Shown: piece after piece, positions 47,390 to 59,489 of the stretch
Position numbering within the stretch: position 1 is the first letter of the stretch
How the letters are laid out: every line of letters begins with the position of its first letter
Source of the DNA: Prochilodus magdalenae
Lineage: Eukaryota; Chordata; Actinopteri; Characiformes; Prochilodontidae
Length of the DNA stretch: 64,000 nt
Reading direction: 5' to 3'
NCBI GenBank assembly: GCA_024036415.1
Contig: JAMWET010000950.1
Location: 725,001-789,000 of the forward strand
Notes under the pieces: model-generated
Database searches by the model: none
Told to the model about the DNA's origin: nothing
The model's input: only the letters and a program-made list of their open reading frames with translations
Program-made: the position numbers and the translations under genes

Positions 47390-48660
47390 TACAGTTGATG
47401 AGAGGAAGAACACAAAACACATTTGGGCCTTCTGCGCTCCATAAAGAATATAATCAATTCTCTATTATTGCATTCGAGAGGCTTGAGGGCTGTCAGGCTG
47501 CAGGAAAATGATATTGCTGGAGACTAGCCGAAGACAAATTTATGTGCACAGCGTTTGTGATGGCAAATGGGATTGGGCGCCGTCCAGTTTGTGTGAGTCA
47601 CATTACTGATGATGGATGACCTCTCTGAGATGTGTCAACAATGACCCCAGGTACATCACATGCCACTTTTGATGGCCCTCACATGACAATGTGCGACGGC
47701 GATGGCCAGGGACACGCATATTCCTCTTACAAGATTACAGATATCAAACAATATGCCCCATCGAATTCCCTTCGGATCTAACTGAGCGCACATTAAACAT
47801 AGTTGCCCGGACGTGTTATAAATCTTTCTGACACGTTTATACTCATTTTACAGCCACAACAACCACAATAAAGAATGGCAGCATGGCAGGATCTGAGGCG
47901 GTATTTCAGCAGGCCTGTGGATGTTGGTTTGATGATGGTCTCCATGGTGCCCTGCGAGATGCCACCATTAATGAAAGCCAGCACAGCCATCGGAGCCTGA
48001 AACATCAAAAGCAACTGGAGTCCCCACTTCATGTTGGAAAATAATCAACCACTGTCTAGGGACGCGTTCACACTCTTTCAATAATTCATCACATCCGGCT
48101 TTATAATAAATGACAGCTACTCCATTCTCCCTCATCTTCCTCTGATTTTCCGGCAATTTCCTTTTTTCACATTTGGGAAGCTGCACAATGGCTCACTGCA
48201 AAGAAATCAATACACCAGAAAACAAGGAATGCTGACAATTTTATAGCAGGGATAAGCTAATCTAGGACTGAGGGGCCATTCTATTAAACTAGAATATGAC
48301 TCCTCCAGGGCCCAACTTCTGTCATCAGACCCTAAACAGTAATTGGTTTATCAAAGGTTAATTGCTCAATAGATACCAGGCAGTTGGAGTTTAATTGTGC
48401 AATTAAATGCTCACACCAGAGCCCCGGGTTTGGGTAATGGATGTTACCATTTGAATGAAAATATTATTTGGTGGCTGCAGGACTGATAACACTGCTGAAC
48501 ACTGTGACTACAATGCCCTCACGCTCACTGGCTTCAGCATGAGAAACAATGGGCCGAGGTTCAGGCATACACGCTTCCTGAAAAGAATAATTATATTTGA
48601 CCAAGGTCTATTAATCTAAATTCATTTTAAATGACTCACTGTTCACTATGCCAGCCAGAG
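47390..48660. promoter_or_regulatory. candidate conserved non-coding block
   Basis: A 1.2-kb non-repetitive stretch with unusually sustained sequence complexity, such as AAGAATATAATCAATTCTCT (about 47444), GATTACAGATATCAAACAAT (about 47733) and AATTGCTCAATAGATACCAG (about 48359). On the minus strand 47905-48015 is flanked by plausible splice signals and could instead hold an exon (see findings). Neither reading can be settled from one sequence. Confidence 0.35.
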
Positions 48661-49019
48661 CTTAGGACTGAGCAAGAAGCACATTAGTTACAAAATTATG
48701 CATGTATGCCATGCACGCGCTAAATGGCAAAAGACAAAACAGAAAAATCATAAACTTGAAATGATTGTTATACAGATGAACCTTTAGAAATGAAGGCAAA
48801 CTGTAGAGTCTTTAAATAAGGCATGTCTTGGACTGATTGGAATAGTGAGGGGATTTTTTAACAGTGTATAATTCAACTGTTGTGCTCAAACGGTGTAAGA
48901 AATCATTTATCAATAACCATAGTTTGACCAAAAAGTGACTATACTAGAATACTGGAACATCAACACTCAAACAGCCATGTCTCTTGTTATAAGAAAACAC
49001 TGACATTAATGTGTATTGA

Positions 49020-50515
49020 TCAGAGTTCAAAATTCAAGGACTTGAGACTTGCTTGGCTAACACTGATAAAAGACTTGACATTGACTTGGTATTCATGACT
49101 TGAGACTTAAATTTGACTTGAGGCAGATGACTTGAAATTGACTTGATTAATATTAAATATTTGCATTATGTTTAAGAAATTAGGGATTGTTTAGGGAATT
49201 CTGTTGCAATGCGTGCAAACCTGGCAACCTATCAGACCTCGGAAGACCAGAACAGGCCAACGTACGAAGCAGGTTGTATAGTGAAGCGACTACGCCAGAA
49301 ATAGTGAGGTCCAGATTAGAGGATTGTGTTGTGGATGAAAGATATATATATATCAGATCAAATACAATGTGTATTGTATAGAGTGCCTCTTACAAACACA
49401 CTACAAGCTTAAGTTTGATCAGATATAACCTAGCTGAATTTTAGTTCTTTATTTATTTATTTAATAAATTACTACTTTAAGACATCCCTAGGTCCATCAG
49501 CATCCACTGCGAATGTCCTTTTAGACTCACAGTGCACTCCTGCACATTAATTTCCTGATGGTAGATGCATGAACTATGACATCACCGGTGGTAGGAACTA
49601 CCTGTAGGCCCTGTGATGATGTTACAGGATTGTTTGTGCTCTGCTCTTGGGCTGAATTTGCTGGGACAATCTGACCTGCCCATGTTCCCAGTTGTTTTAC
49701 TGGTAAATAAATGGAAATGGCTGGTTTCTAATTGTTTTACATCCCCACCCATATGCACCTACAACCTTCTTTTATGAAAGTCAGGGAACGTCTTGGATCT
49801 GACTGTGGTAATACCACTTCCTTCAACAATCAGGAGGAAATCAAACTAAATATCTTGATGTAAAATAATAGCAGCTCCTCCAAAATCCTTTGTAATGATG
49901 TTCCAATCATTAGCAGTTCATGTTGGTGCACCTGATTGTAATTTTAGGCATTTTAAGCAGTAATTAATGTGGGGATGTCCGAAACTTTTCCTCAAAAGAA
50001 AACTGCATTTTCTTTTTACATTTTACACATTGTTATTTTTCAGAGAGTTTAGTTATGTTGCCTTAGTCTCTCAGTATTGGTTGTATGAAGATCAGATGTT
50101 TCAATAGTTTTAAAAAACAAAGGTTTTAGTGGGTATACAGTAATGGTTTCACATGCCTGTTTGGCTCTGGCTTTTTGCGCACTGTAACAGGAAAACAATG
50201 ATGCAGTGGCATATGAAACACCTTTAACAGATGAGTTAAAATGCCAAGAAGACATAAAACAGTATTTGTTAATGTTTTATGAATACGTTCTGCTCTTTAT
50301 GACCACTGACTTTAGCTGGTTTAAATGTGGAAACTGGAGTTAGGGCATTATAACTCCACATAACTTGACTTGAGACTTGCTTGATTTATAGACGGACTTG
50401 GCCTGTTTAAAATTTTAATCTTCATTAACGCGGGACTTGCTTGAGATTTTAAGGTTAAGACTTGAGACTTACTTGGGACTGCCACATATGGGAATTGCTC
50501 CCACCTCTGTGTCTA
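49020..50515 (+). repeat. ACTTGAGACTTG-type transposon remnant, probably split
   Basis: Two tracts in the same orientation, 49030-49145 and 50360-50480, are built from imperfect GACTTGAGACTTGCTTG units. The second runs into GACTTGAGACTTACTTGGGA and then TTGCTCCCACCTCTG at about 50497-50511. This 'deal' of short G/A/C/T direct repeats ending in a CCCACCTCTG-like terminus belongs to a repeat widespread in teleosts, whose class I cannot name with confidence. The 1.2 kb between the tracts is unrelated AT-rich sequence, so either an insertion split one element or two fragments lie near each other. Confidence 0.45.
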
Positions 50516-50819
50516 TCTCTATGTGTGTGTAAGTTACACAGCTGGCAGATTTAAGTTAAGCAGCTATTACAAAACAACAATTCTTACCTTGATAATCCTC
50601 TCCATCAACTCCAGATAAGAAAACACTATTACACAAACTTCCTAAATACTGTCCTAGGTTTAAGGGAATGTGGAGTCTTTTCTGTTGTTGTAATGCAGTG
50701 ACAAGTGGCAGAGTTCACTATAACGTTCATCAACATTTATCTAACGGTGCTTTCCCTCAAGAGTTTTTTTTTTCTAACAGCGTTTCAAAATCCACTGCAG
50801 ACAAGATCTGCAACACCTA

Positions 50820-50967
50820 AGTTCAAGTGGTTTTATTTGTCATTTCAATTATATACAGTGGTGTACAGTACACAGTGAAACTAAATAACGTTCCTCCAGG
50901 ACCAAGGTGCTACATGTAACAATACACTACACAATACAATACAACATAAAGTGCCCATTCTCCTGTG
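50820..50967 (-). mobile_element. LINE 3'-end fragment (minus)
   Basis: Contains AAGTGGTTTTATTTGTCATT, then ATACAGTGGTGTACAGTACA, CAGTGAAACTAAATAACGTT, CCTCCAGGACCAAGGTGCTA and AATACAACATAAAGTGC. This is the antisense 3' UTR of a common teleost LINE, with the tail toward 50820. It is related in texture to 19441-19695 and in type to 58440-58925. Confidence 0.55.
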
Positions 50968-51604
50968 TCTGATTATAAGGAGGAAGTTAGTGTGGTCAGC
51001 CAAGGCATTTGGGAAATGGAAACTGAAACTAGAGAGCTGTGGTGTCCTGATGAACAGCACAATGCACTTTCACGTAACTCCAGATTATGTTTCCTTTAGC
51101 CACTTTGGTTCATTTTTCGTTATGCACATACTTGTGCATATCTCATACTCAAATCAGATCTTCTGAGACGACTGTCCACACTGTTGTATGCAAGTGTTCA
51201 GAATGGATTGGTGTGTCTGGACATTATCAGCTTATCTACATGTGTTGCTGTAGGAACAATGTAGTTGTCAGTAACTATGCAGTAAATCGCACTACATCCA
51301 CCACTCTAGATTTGACATCATGGTTTGATTGGTTGTGGGTGCCGCACAACAGACTTTAAAATCAATTGAGCGGCCACAGCATCCAGACTGAGATGGAAGA
51401 TCCAACAGGTATCACGAGTGTGGTTTAGATCTGAATTTAGATTAGATCTTGATTTTATGGCTTTTTTTTCAGACCATCAAAAATCAATCTGCCAAAACTC
51501 CGATTTGGGCTGGCAGACTAAAAAAAAAAAGGCCTAAGTAACCTAAGATGGCAGATAACCGTTAGCATCTCCAGCTTTTTGACCACACTCACTACAAGAA
51601 ATAT
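50968..51604. other. non-coding, nothing recognised
   Basis: Open frames at 50951-51166 and 51087-51359 overlap in different phases and show no domain. AT-rich remainder. Confidence 0.4.
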
Positions 51605-52030
51605 ACAGATTGTATTTTTAATTATATAGGAGCACTATTATATTTCTACAGTCGCAGACTGTAGTCCATCAGTTTCTCTTTATATTTGGTTAGCCCTTAT
51701 TACCCTGCTTTTTATTTTATTTGGGTTGTTGCGTCATTCTTTGCAGTGATGCTGATGTGCTGGTGGTGTGTCCACTCTACTAGATACTCCTACATTGTTG
51801 GTACACCTTGTAGATCAAAGCCTGAGATGATAACACATCCATTGCTGCACAGGTCATCCACTGGTGCCTCATCAGTGATCACAGGATGCTGCTCACAGGA
51901 CGCTGTTGGTTGGTGGACTATTCTCAGTCCAGCAGTGACACTGAACTCCAGCAGCACTGCTGTATCTGATTCACACACCAGCACAAACTAACCCAACACC
52001 ACCATGTGAATGTCACCGAAGGCTGAGAGC
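51605..52030. mobile_element. non-autonomous DNA transposon (unnamed family, copy 3)
   Basis: Shares ACTGTAGTCCATCAGTTTCT (about 51658) with the copy at 14751-15282. Later it has CACAGGATGCTGCTCACAGG, GACTATTCTCAGTCCAGCAG (about 51918) and CCAGCAGCACTGCTGTATCT (about 51951), the last matching the right arm of the fold-back copy at 46.35 kb. The left part GCTGATGTGCTGGTGGTGTG (about 51750) and right part CACACACCAGCACA form an inverted pair. The outer ends are blurred. Confidence 0.6.
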
Positions 52031-52299
52031 CACCATCCATATAAAATCTGTATATATATTATTATATATATATATATCAATGCAAGCACAACTACTGAAC
52101 CTAATAGCTTCCCAGTCCTACATTTTGATAGACATTCTAAGGAACAGAAATAACATTTAGTTTAAACTGCTTAAGGAACACTGTGTTCCTAAAATGCAGG
52201 CACAGGATCTACTCAGATGGAGTCAGGTTGTTCTGCACTGCGTTTCTAAGTCCTGGTTAAATGTTCGTCCCTGTTAAGAACCTTGAAGTAAACAGTCAA

Positions 52300-53420
52300 G
52301 CTACAATATGTGTCTAAATACACATTCATTTCAGCAAGGTGTGAAACATATTCCCAGGGGTGTGAAACTCCACAGGCACCCACGATGCGCTGATGTGATT
52401 ACATTCATTTGATATTAAGATATTCATTTGGTTCACATGAAACAGACCTCTTGTTTGTCTCTCTCATATTTCACCAGCGGCTCCGTTAATGATCATTAGG
52501 TCATCTACAGCGCAATCATCTCACATAATTGACCTTGAATTGTTACTTCAAAACAAACATTCTTATCCATGCTCCATTTATAAGAACATCCATCCCAGTA
52601 ATTAATCCCAGAGGAGAATTTAGTATGAGGGTTCAAACAGTGCATTTGATTTGCTTTCCCTGCTGTGTGAATATCTAAAGTCCATTGTTAGCCAAGCAAT
52701 AAGCATTAATTCCTCTTTATCATTTTGTGGATCTGAGAAGGATATGATCTTCATCATGTTCCGCTGCAGGACACCTCTTTAAAGAATGTAATGTAATGTT
52801 ATTACCACAGGAACTGGTGCTGCCATACGCTTTATTTTTATCAAGGTCAGTTTTGCTTGGTTGTGTGTGTGGTCACTTGGTCAACTTTGCCTGCTGCTTT
52901 TGATATAAACATGGAATTAAAATACAAAACACCCAGAAAACAAGATCTGCATTTCCGGGAAATGATGCCCTGTGTGAGGAACCAGCTGTGTTTACTGTGG
53001 TTTACTGTGGAGGTGCAGTAAAACGCTTGACAGAGTGTCACAACTAACTGCTGCCACTCCGCCACTGCTGCCACGATCTAATCCTGACCATCGTCAGCAC
53101 AAAGGAGGTACAAGCGCTTTCCATCTCCTGTGAGTGCGGCGCCTGTCAATCTGCCTATTCAAAGGTCTCCATCTCCCTGGGAGAGCCTGTTTCTTTTCTC
53201 TCAGCACTCACCCCTGCCTATAAGTGTCACTTTAGTTTAGATTTCACCACATGCTCAGAACCTCACAAAAGAGCTCCCGTCGAGGGTTCAGCCGGACTGA
53301 GGGAAACCTGCTGTTTCATTAGCACTCCAGGGAAGACTCGTTTTTAAAAGTGGCTGTGCGTCAAACCATGAGACCTTCAACCTTATTGGAGGAGCGGTGA
53401 GATTATTGCTTGAGCAGATT
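52300..53420. promoter_or_regulatory. candidate conserved non-coding block
   Basis: Non-repetitive and non-coding, with dense homeodomain-type motifs: TTGATATTAAGATATTCATT (about 52408), GTTAATGATCATTAGGTCAT (about 52485), CCCAGTAATTAATCCCAGAG (about 52593) and AGCAATAAGCATTAATTCCT (about 52693). No open frame with a recognisable domain. Inferred only from texture. Confidence 0.4.
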
Positions 53421-53589
53421 GTACAATACTCCTGTAGACCGAGTCACTATGCCAGGGTTAGAAAGTTAATTAACAGGTTGGCTATGTCATATATGCAACA
53501 ACAGCACTTTTCCCTAATAGCCAAGGTTATTGTTTTGAAGCACAGCAAATGATTGCTGAGGAAATAGCCTCAAATTTGAGGTGATTGAA

Positions 53590-53960
53590 CATAGTGACGC
53601 AAAAATGTATGTGGAAGAAGGTGCCACTTTACCGCCAACACAGAAATTACACTACACTAACAGTGCAAAAGTCAAATGACTGTTATACCAGCGGTCAAAC
53701 ATGGTGGCGGTAGTGTACTGGTGTGGGGATGCCTTGCTGCCTCAAGGTTTGTGGGAAGTGCCATAATTGAAAGAACTGCATGTCAATTTCTGGAGGAATC
53801 CTGCAGGAAAATGTCCAGTTACCAGTTTGTAAACTGCAGCATATGCAGTATTGGATTATGCAGCAAGAAAATGATCCAAAGCACAAGAGAAAGCCGCCTT
53901 TGAATGGCATAAAACATACTAAATGAAATAAGCCATTCAGTCCTGTGACTGAATTTAAGC
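53590..53960 (+). mobile_element. Tc1-class transposase fragment
   Basis: Encodes VIPAVKHGGGSVLVWGCLAA (about 53682-53745), the block after the first catalytic residue, with the start of the next strand. About 130 bases later comes QQENDPKHK (about 53858-53888), the block containing the second catalytic Asp. Both are in the usual order but in different phases. There are no termini and no third-residue block, so it is a broken, 5' and 3' truncated relic. Confidence 0.75.
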
Positions 53961-54662
53961 AATTCTGCAAAGAGGAATGAGAAATGTTACACATGGATGT
54001 GTGGGGATGCAGGCGGGCTGCTATTCACCATTACCAAAACAGCTTTTCTCTTCAGAGAAGGAAGCTGGCCACTCCAGCCACACATTTAAAACTATGTATG
54101 TGCCAGAGGTGCGTGTATCGGTACAAATACAATAACTGTCAGAAATGATGCCATGAAAACAAATGTTGTCCTCACTGCATACTATTATACTGTACAGCCA
54201 ACAACGTAGCAAGCTACCATCTTAGCTGAAGCTGACTATAGAGAGGACTAACTCATTGGATGGCCAAATCTTCAGAGAAAGCAACAAAAGCAATTGCACC
54301 AATCAGTTACCACTCAATTTCAAATTTTTTGTCACATATCATCCTAGCAAAATTCAGGCCCTCTGGTAGTAAAGCTACTAAATACGACATGGGAATAACA
54401 TATACTGCACTTTTGGGAAATGCACCACCTTTTATCCAGACAACTGATCTGAATTGTTATACCTCCTAGCAGTACCTAATATGGCTCTTGTTTATTGTAG
54501 ACATCTACTGTATGGGACAACCGGTTGCCATTTGAGGGAAACATCCTCTCCTAGCTGGAAATTGCAGACGGGATGAAATTCAATATATTGCTGAGTACAG
54601 AATAGATGAAACTGAATCTTACCAACTACAGCTCTGTCACAGAAAGAAACAATAGATCCAGC
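53961..54662. other. non-coding; possible MITE end
   Basis: Near 54107 GAGGTGCGTGTATCGGTACA resembles the 'GGTGC..ATCGGTAC' end of fish DNA transposons and is comparable to the sequence near 12715, but a partner end was not found. No gene seen. Confidence 0.3.
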
Positions 54663-54694
54663 AGACACACATACACACACACACACGCACACAC
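54663..54694. repeat. (CA)n microsatellite, short
   Basis: Imperfect AC dinucleotides. The minus-strand open frame starting in VCVCVC is caused by it. Confidence 0.85.
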
Positions 54695-54904
54695 TTACCC
54701 CACCACTGCGGCATTACACATTCAATTCTGACTCCCCCACTTCACACAGTCTCACATTTATTTTTAGGCTCCTGCCTGCGAAGGATATGAACTGTATTAT
54801 GCCTGAAAATGATGGTACTTATTGTGGTAAAACCTATTAATCAGTGCTGTTAATACCTGTCTATCACTGCATTACTGAAACGCATTTCTTTCTGATTATT
54901 GCTG

Positions 54905-55165
54905 TTAGTGTATGGCTGGACAATATATTGCTTATTATATTGCAGATTATATTGCATTGCTGATATTGCATATTTTTTGACCAATCAAAGCAAGCCAATT
55001 TTAAGCATATCACATTACTTGTTTACCAGTGTATAATTGTCCTATAATTGTCCTAAAGAATTGGTCATTTCATTTTATTTAAAATCAGGAGGATCTACTG
55101 ACCCTCTTTTCACGCATTAACCATGTATCATAATTTCAGTTACATCATTTTTAACTACAGGAGCT
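54905..55165. repeat. possible MITE with 'GGCTGGACAATATATTG' start
   Basis: GTATGGCTGGACAATATATT at 54908 followed by repeated ATATTGC words resembles the 'GGGCTGGGCGATAT' start of a MITE found widely in vertebrates. The right end was not located, so the boundary is a guess. Confidence 0.35.
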
Positions 55166-57369
55166 GGATTAGATTTATCAGAGGAAGTATGGTAATGTAT
55201 TTGCGTGTGTTCTGACTGACCAATTCATACAGGATAAAATATCTCTGTAATTACACCACTTAGGCTGGACTGAAAGATTAAGTTGTACATTGTACAACTA
55301 AATGCCAAAGAGCCTAGCATTAGGCTAGTAAAGAGGGTTTAAATAGGACTACTATTACTGAGAGAGGTCTGAATTTGGTGAATATTAAACCCTAATGGAG
55401 CGACATTACTATGACTATGTTAGGTGCTGTCATATAAATGCTCTGGGAATTATGAATATGACATGTCCATAGTTTTTACAAGAAATGTTTTTCACACCTA
55501 TGTTATCGGTAATAATTGCAGAGATTCAGCAGATTCATACGGATTAAAATCACTCAAATCAAAGCACTCCTTAGGCAAAGCTACAAACATTCTACTCTCA
55601 ATGAGCTAGCAAACATAGCTAGGGCACCAGCTAACTCAAGAAACCAAATCAATCCACAATAAACTGATAATATTGCTACTTACTATTTTAATAGGTGAGC
55701 ACTCAAACTTAGTATAGCTTATTTAGGAGGACAACCAATTTGAGAGAACTAAATTACTTCAAAGAAAGGCCTACACTTGCTCCATTCAGTGACTTTGGGT
55801 CCACACTGTTGGCCTCACATCACTGTTAAGCTTAACAACAAATACTCCAGAACCAGAACATGCCAAGCAATGTAACTCTTGACTGTGTCAACACCTTACT
55901 GGCTGGTGTGTCTGATCTAATGGGAAGAGAGAAATCCTGCTTCTTTATATAAATATAAACACTACGTCAACATAGCATTCTGCCTGAAAACATTCTGTGT
56001 ACACTAATTTTACTGAGATGGGCTAAATATGTAATATTTGAAAGGTTTTTGATAAAATGGTTGATCACAGATATCAATCAACCCTTTAAGGCTGATGCTT
56101 CTGTTACAAGCAAACCATTTACCATGAACAAGAGAACACATAAATAAGAAAATATGTCACACATCAGCCAAATTTTATCACTGCTCAGATTAAACAAAAC
56201 AACAACAAGCACTTATTGATTTCAATTCTGTTTTGACTGAGCTTGCACACTTGCATGGAAAAATGCTATAAGGCCAGAAATGCAGCCTCAGTGGTAAGCA
56301 GCAAATAGAAAGCTCAGATTTTGCACAGTGACATGTACCAACGGACACCTCCATGCATTTTTTTCTTTCGGGACTGGCTGTTGGGTTAGTCAGGTTCATG
56401 TGGTGGTCAACCTGCCACAATTTGGATTGTGTTCTGTGTATCTATCAAGCGCTCTTATTGATTTGCCATAATATTGTTTTGGTACTGAGCTTTAAGCTAC
56501 TATACATGGTGGTGGCATCAAAATCCTGGTATCGTGACAACCCTCCTTACAACCGGCACATGGCACAGCTGAGTTTCGAGCCTTCCAATTATAAGCAGTG
56601 TGCCTGTTTGCCAGGTGCCCCCTCAAGGGTCTGCCAATAGCGCTTAAGCAGTTATAGCTCTGACTCAGTAATAGAGAAGCAACCCTTTAGGATCAGAGTA
56701 ATTTAACATAGCTCTCTATGGGCAGCTAACACATTTGCCATGGTGCTTGCAGGGATTCACTCGATTGCGTTTTGCTGACTCTGCTTAAAGCAACCCCATC
56801 TTCCATATTCTATTCTCCGCAACTCTCTCTTTAACTGCTACGGCTATTGACTAGTCTTGGCAGCCTATTTTTTTTTCCTTCCTGTCATTGCTATCTAGAC
56901 AGTAATGGTCTAGGTGAAAGTATGTATGTTATAAATACATACAGAAAACCGTTTTCTCAGGTAATAGTTTAAAATCAGGTCACAGGTTATAGACACATGC
57001 AGCCATGTAGTATGAGCTCTCTCAGTGCCATGAATAGATGTTTTTGTGCTTTGGTGCTATTAATAACCGTCTTCTTTGCACCTCCAGTAGCAAAACAGAC
57101 TGACGTAAAAAGGTACTTTTAAGTAAATGAAATATGATGAACTATGAATTTCCGCCTTTCTGCTGAAAACGCCATGAGGGAGAGCGGATTATCGCAGAGA
57201 AAATGCTTAACAAGCTGAATGGCAAATACTACTTAAATAGACTACTGAAGACTTGACTTCGAAGTACAAAGGCACTTTGTATGCAGTCTAGCACAGGTTT
57301 TGTTGAAAAAGAAAAGCCACAATGAGGGTGTGTAAAAATAGTAGTACGGAAGCATAAACAGAACCTGGC
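55166..57369. other. non-coding, nothing recognised
   Basis: No supported gene, RNA or named repeat in this 2.2-kb stretch. An open frame at 56353-56640 has a hydrophobic start but no domain or splice context. Confidence 0.4.
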
Positions 57370-57720
57370 TTTTAGGAGAGGACTAATGCACGGCTTGGAT
57401 CAGTGGTTTCGTCTCTGCAGACAAACTCTTTATTATAAGGCACAGGCTCCCTAGGAGTGGCTGTACGTTATCAGCGCTCATCAAAGGCACTGTCAAGAAA
57501 ATGTAAAACTGGGACTTGCAGGGGCTGTCTGAGATGCTCCCCACATTCAAATGAGACAGCCTTATTAATTCTTCAAAAGCCAGGCGGCTTCCCTTTTTTC
57601 CCCAGACTAATTTTGGCACATTTAAGGACGATAAAAGCTCTGTCAACCTCAAACACACATGCAAATGAACTCCAAGTCCACTTCCATGTGAGCTACTCTT
57701 AGCTGCGTTTAGACCCGCAG
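57370..57720. promoter_or_regulatory. candidate conserved non-coding element
   Basis: Non-repetitive sequence with GAGACAGCCTTATTAATTCT (about 57553), TTATCAGCGCTCATCAAAGG (about 57468) and an octamer ATGCAAAT (about 57659). Overlapping open frames on both strands (57383-57664, 57457-57702) carry no domain. Inferred from texture. Confidence 0.35.
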
Positions 57721-58439
57721 AATATGAAGTTGCTTGTCAGTCGACTTAAGTACAACTTGGCCTACTTTAAGCTACAAAGGTCTCAGAACATGAAGTCAAT
57801 AAAGGACAATTAATGGGATAAGTATGGTACAAAACACGGACACAGCATCTGCTCAATACGACCAGGCAATCTCCAGACATTAGACCTTTCATATAAAATA
57901 ATAAACTATCAGGAGTAGAGGGTCCTCTGGGTAGGTAGGATGGCCCATCCTCTTCCTATTACTCAGCACAGTACTATAGATACCCCATGAGCTGGTGCAA
58001 CAGAACTGCCACTGATTATGATGTTAGCATTAAGGGTGTAACAATGCATCATTTTAAAACTGAGTAAAACCGTGACATTGCATTACGGACAATGGAAATC
58101 CTATTAATTATCTTACCTAATGAAATTAGATGGGATAATCAGATTAGACACCAAAGTCTGCAAACACTCAGCACTGAGCAACAACTCACTCCAGCGCTTC
58201 TCCCGCCTCCCGGCAGTCATGCAGTCTTTCTTCTTCATTTGAATTTGGTTTACCATATTACATGAAAACAAAATCATGAACCCAGTACTGTGAATTTAGC
58301 CAAATTGTAGGCTGAGAGAACTGTTACCCTCGTAGTTACAGTAGATCGAAAGGATGTGGCCGCTTTACATGTCTCGGGAGAAGTGTAGTGCCCTCCCAGC
58401 TTGGTATTATGATATGAAAGGTGGCCATGACTAAATCTG
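57721..58439. other. non-coding, nothing certain
   Basis: GGGTGTAACAATGCATCATT at 58034 resembles a hAT-type MITE terminus like the one at 58945, but no matching end was found. No gene. Confidence 0.35.
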
Positions 58440-58925
58440 GGGTGAAAACAAGATTCAAGATTCAAGAGTCTTATTGTCATATGCACAGCATAACAAGCGG
58501 TTACATTGTACAATGAAATTCTTACTTTGCAGTTCCTCCTTCCCGACAGTCTTAAAAAAATAAATATAAAAAATAAGAAGAATAATATAAATATAAATAA
58601 GAAAAAAATAAGAAGTATAATATAAATATGTACACTAAGTAAAGAAAAACACTAAGTAAAGGATGGGAGAGTACAGTACTGTATGGATGCAAGTAAGGTG
58701 CATATGCATGTGTAAAGTGCGCTGTGCAAGTACAGAAGTAAACAGTATGGAATAACAGTAGCAGCAGAATGTGTATTGGGCTCATATTAATGGGTGCATG
58801 TCAGAGTCAGAGTTCAGCCAGTTTCAGAGCGGAGGGGGGAGGAGGTGTTCACAAACCTGATGGCTTGTGGATAAAAACTGTCTGTCAGTCTGGCTGTTCT
58901 GGACTTCACACTCCTGTAGCGTCGG
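58440..58925 (-). mobile_element. LINE 3' end (minus strand)
   Basis: On the + strand it runs ATTCAAGAGTCTTATTGTCA, ATTGTACAATGAAATTCTTA, an A/T-rich simple region (58550-58630), AAGTAAGGTGCATATGCATG, GTTCACAAACCTGATGGCTT, then GTCTGGCTGTTCTGGACTTC and ACACTCCTGTAGCGTCGGCC. This is the antisense of the last ORF2 codons and 3' UTR of a very common teleost LINE. The C-terminal coding part lies at the 58800-58925 side. It is 5' truncated. Confidence 0.65.
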
Positions 58926-58937
58926 CCCGAGATTACA

Positions 58938-59258
58938 TTATTAATGGCGTAACAATACACTCAGTCCACAATTCAATTCGATTTATGTCGTCATGTCAAG
59001 ATTCAGAATTCGTACAATATTTTGGATATAATTCTAGAGCTGGGAGACGGGAGGAGTGTTGAGGAGGGAGGGAGTAATTGCTGCTAATCATTTGCAAATA
59101 TGAGGTCTTAAACAATGCAGTTGGGTTAGCCTACATGGCATAACTAACAGAGTGTCTGTTCTCCATGCTGCACAATATCACACCTCCACAAAGCACAGTG
59201 TCACTGTTTTGATTTACTTTGTCATGACTTCACAATGCATTGCTACATCCCTAAATGC
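58938..59258. mobile_element. hAT-like MITE with GGTGTAACAATAC-type ends
   Basis: The left end GGCGTAACAATACACTCAGT is followed by CACAATTCAATTCGATTTAT. The right end CTTCACAATGCATTGCTACA followed by TCCCTAA is its imperfect inverted complement (GGGATGTAGCAATGCATTG). This matches the widespread teleost 'gggtgtaacgatac' MITE. It appears to have inserted next to the LINE end. Confidence 0.55.
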
Positions 59259-59489
59259 AATACCTGAACCCTAAAACAATTTTAATATGATAATATGATT
59301 GAACAATTTTTGAATTATGAGCATGTATTATGAGTATTATGAGGAAAGTTAAAATCCATCCATATTTTATAAGTATATGGACTTTAATATATGGAGTTTA
59401 ATATAGCTGCATATAATGTAGAGGTTCTACACCAATTCAAGTTTCAAGTTTCTAAGACACGTCTAAGCTAAGAACCCATATAGGAACCA

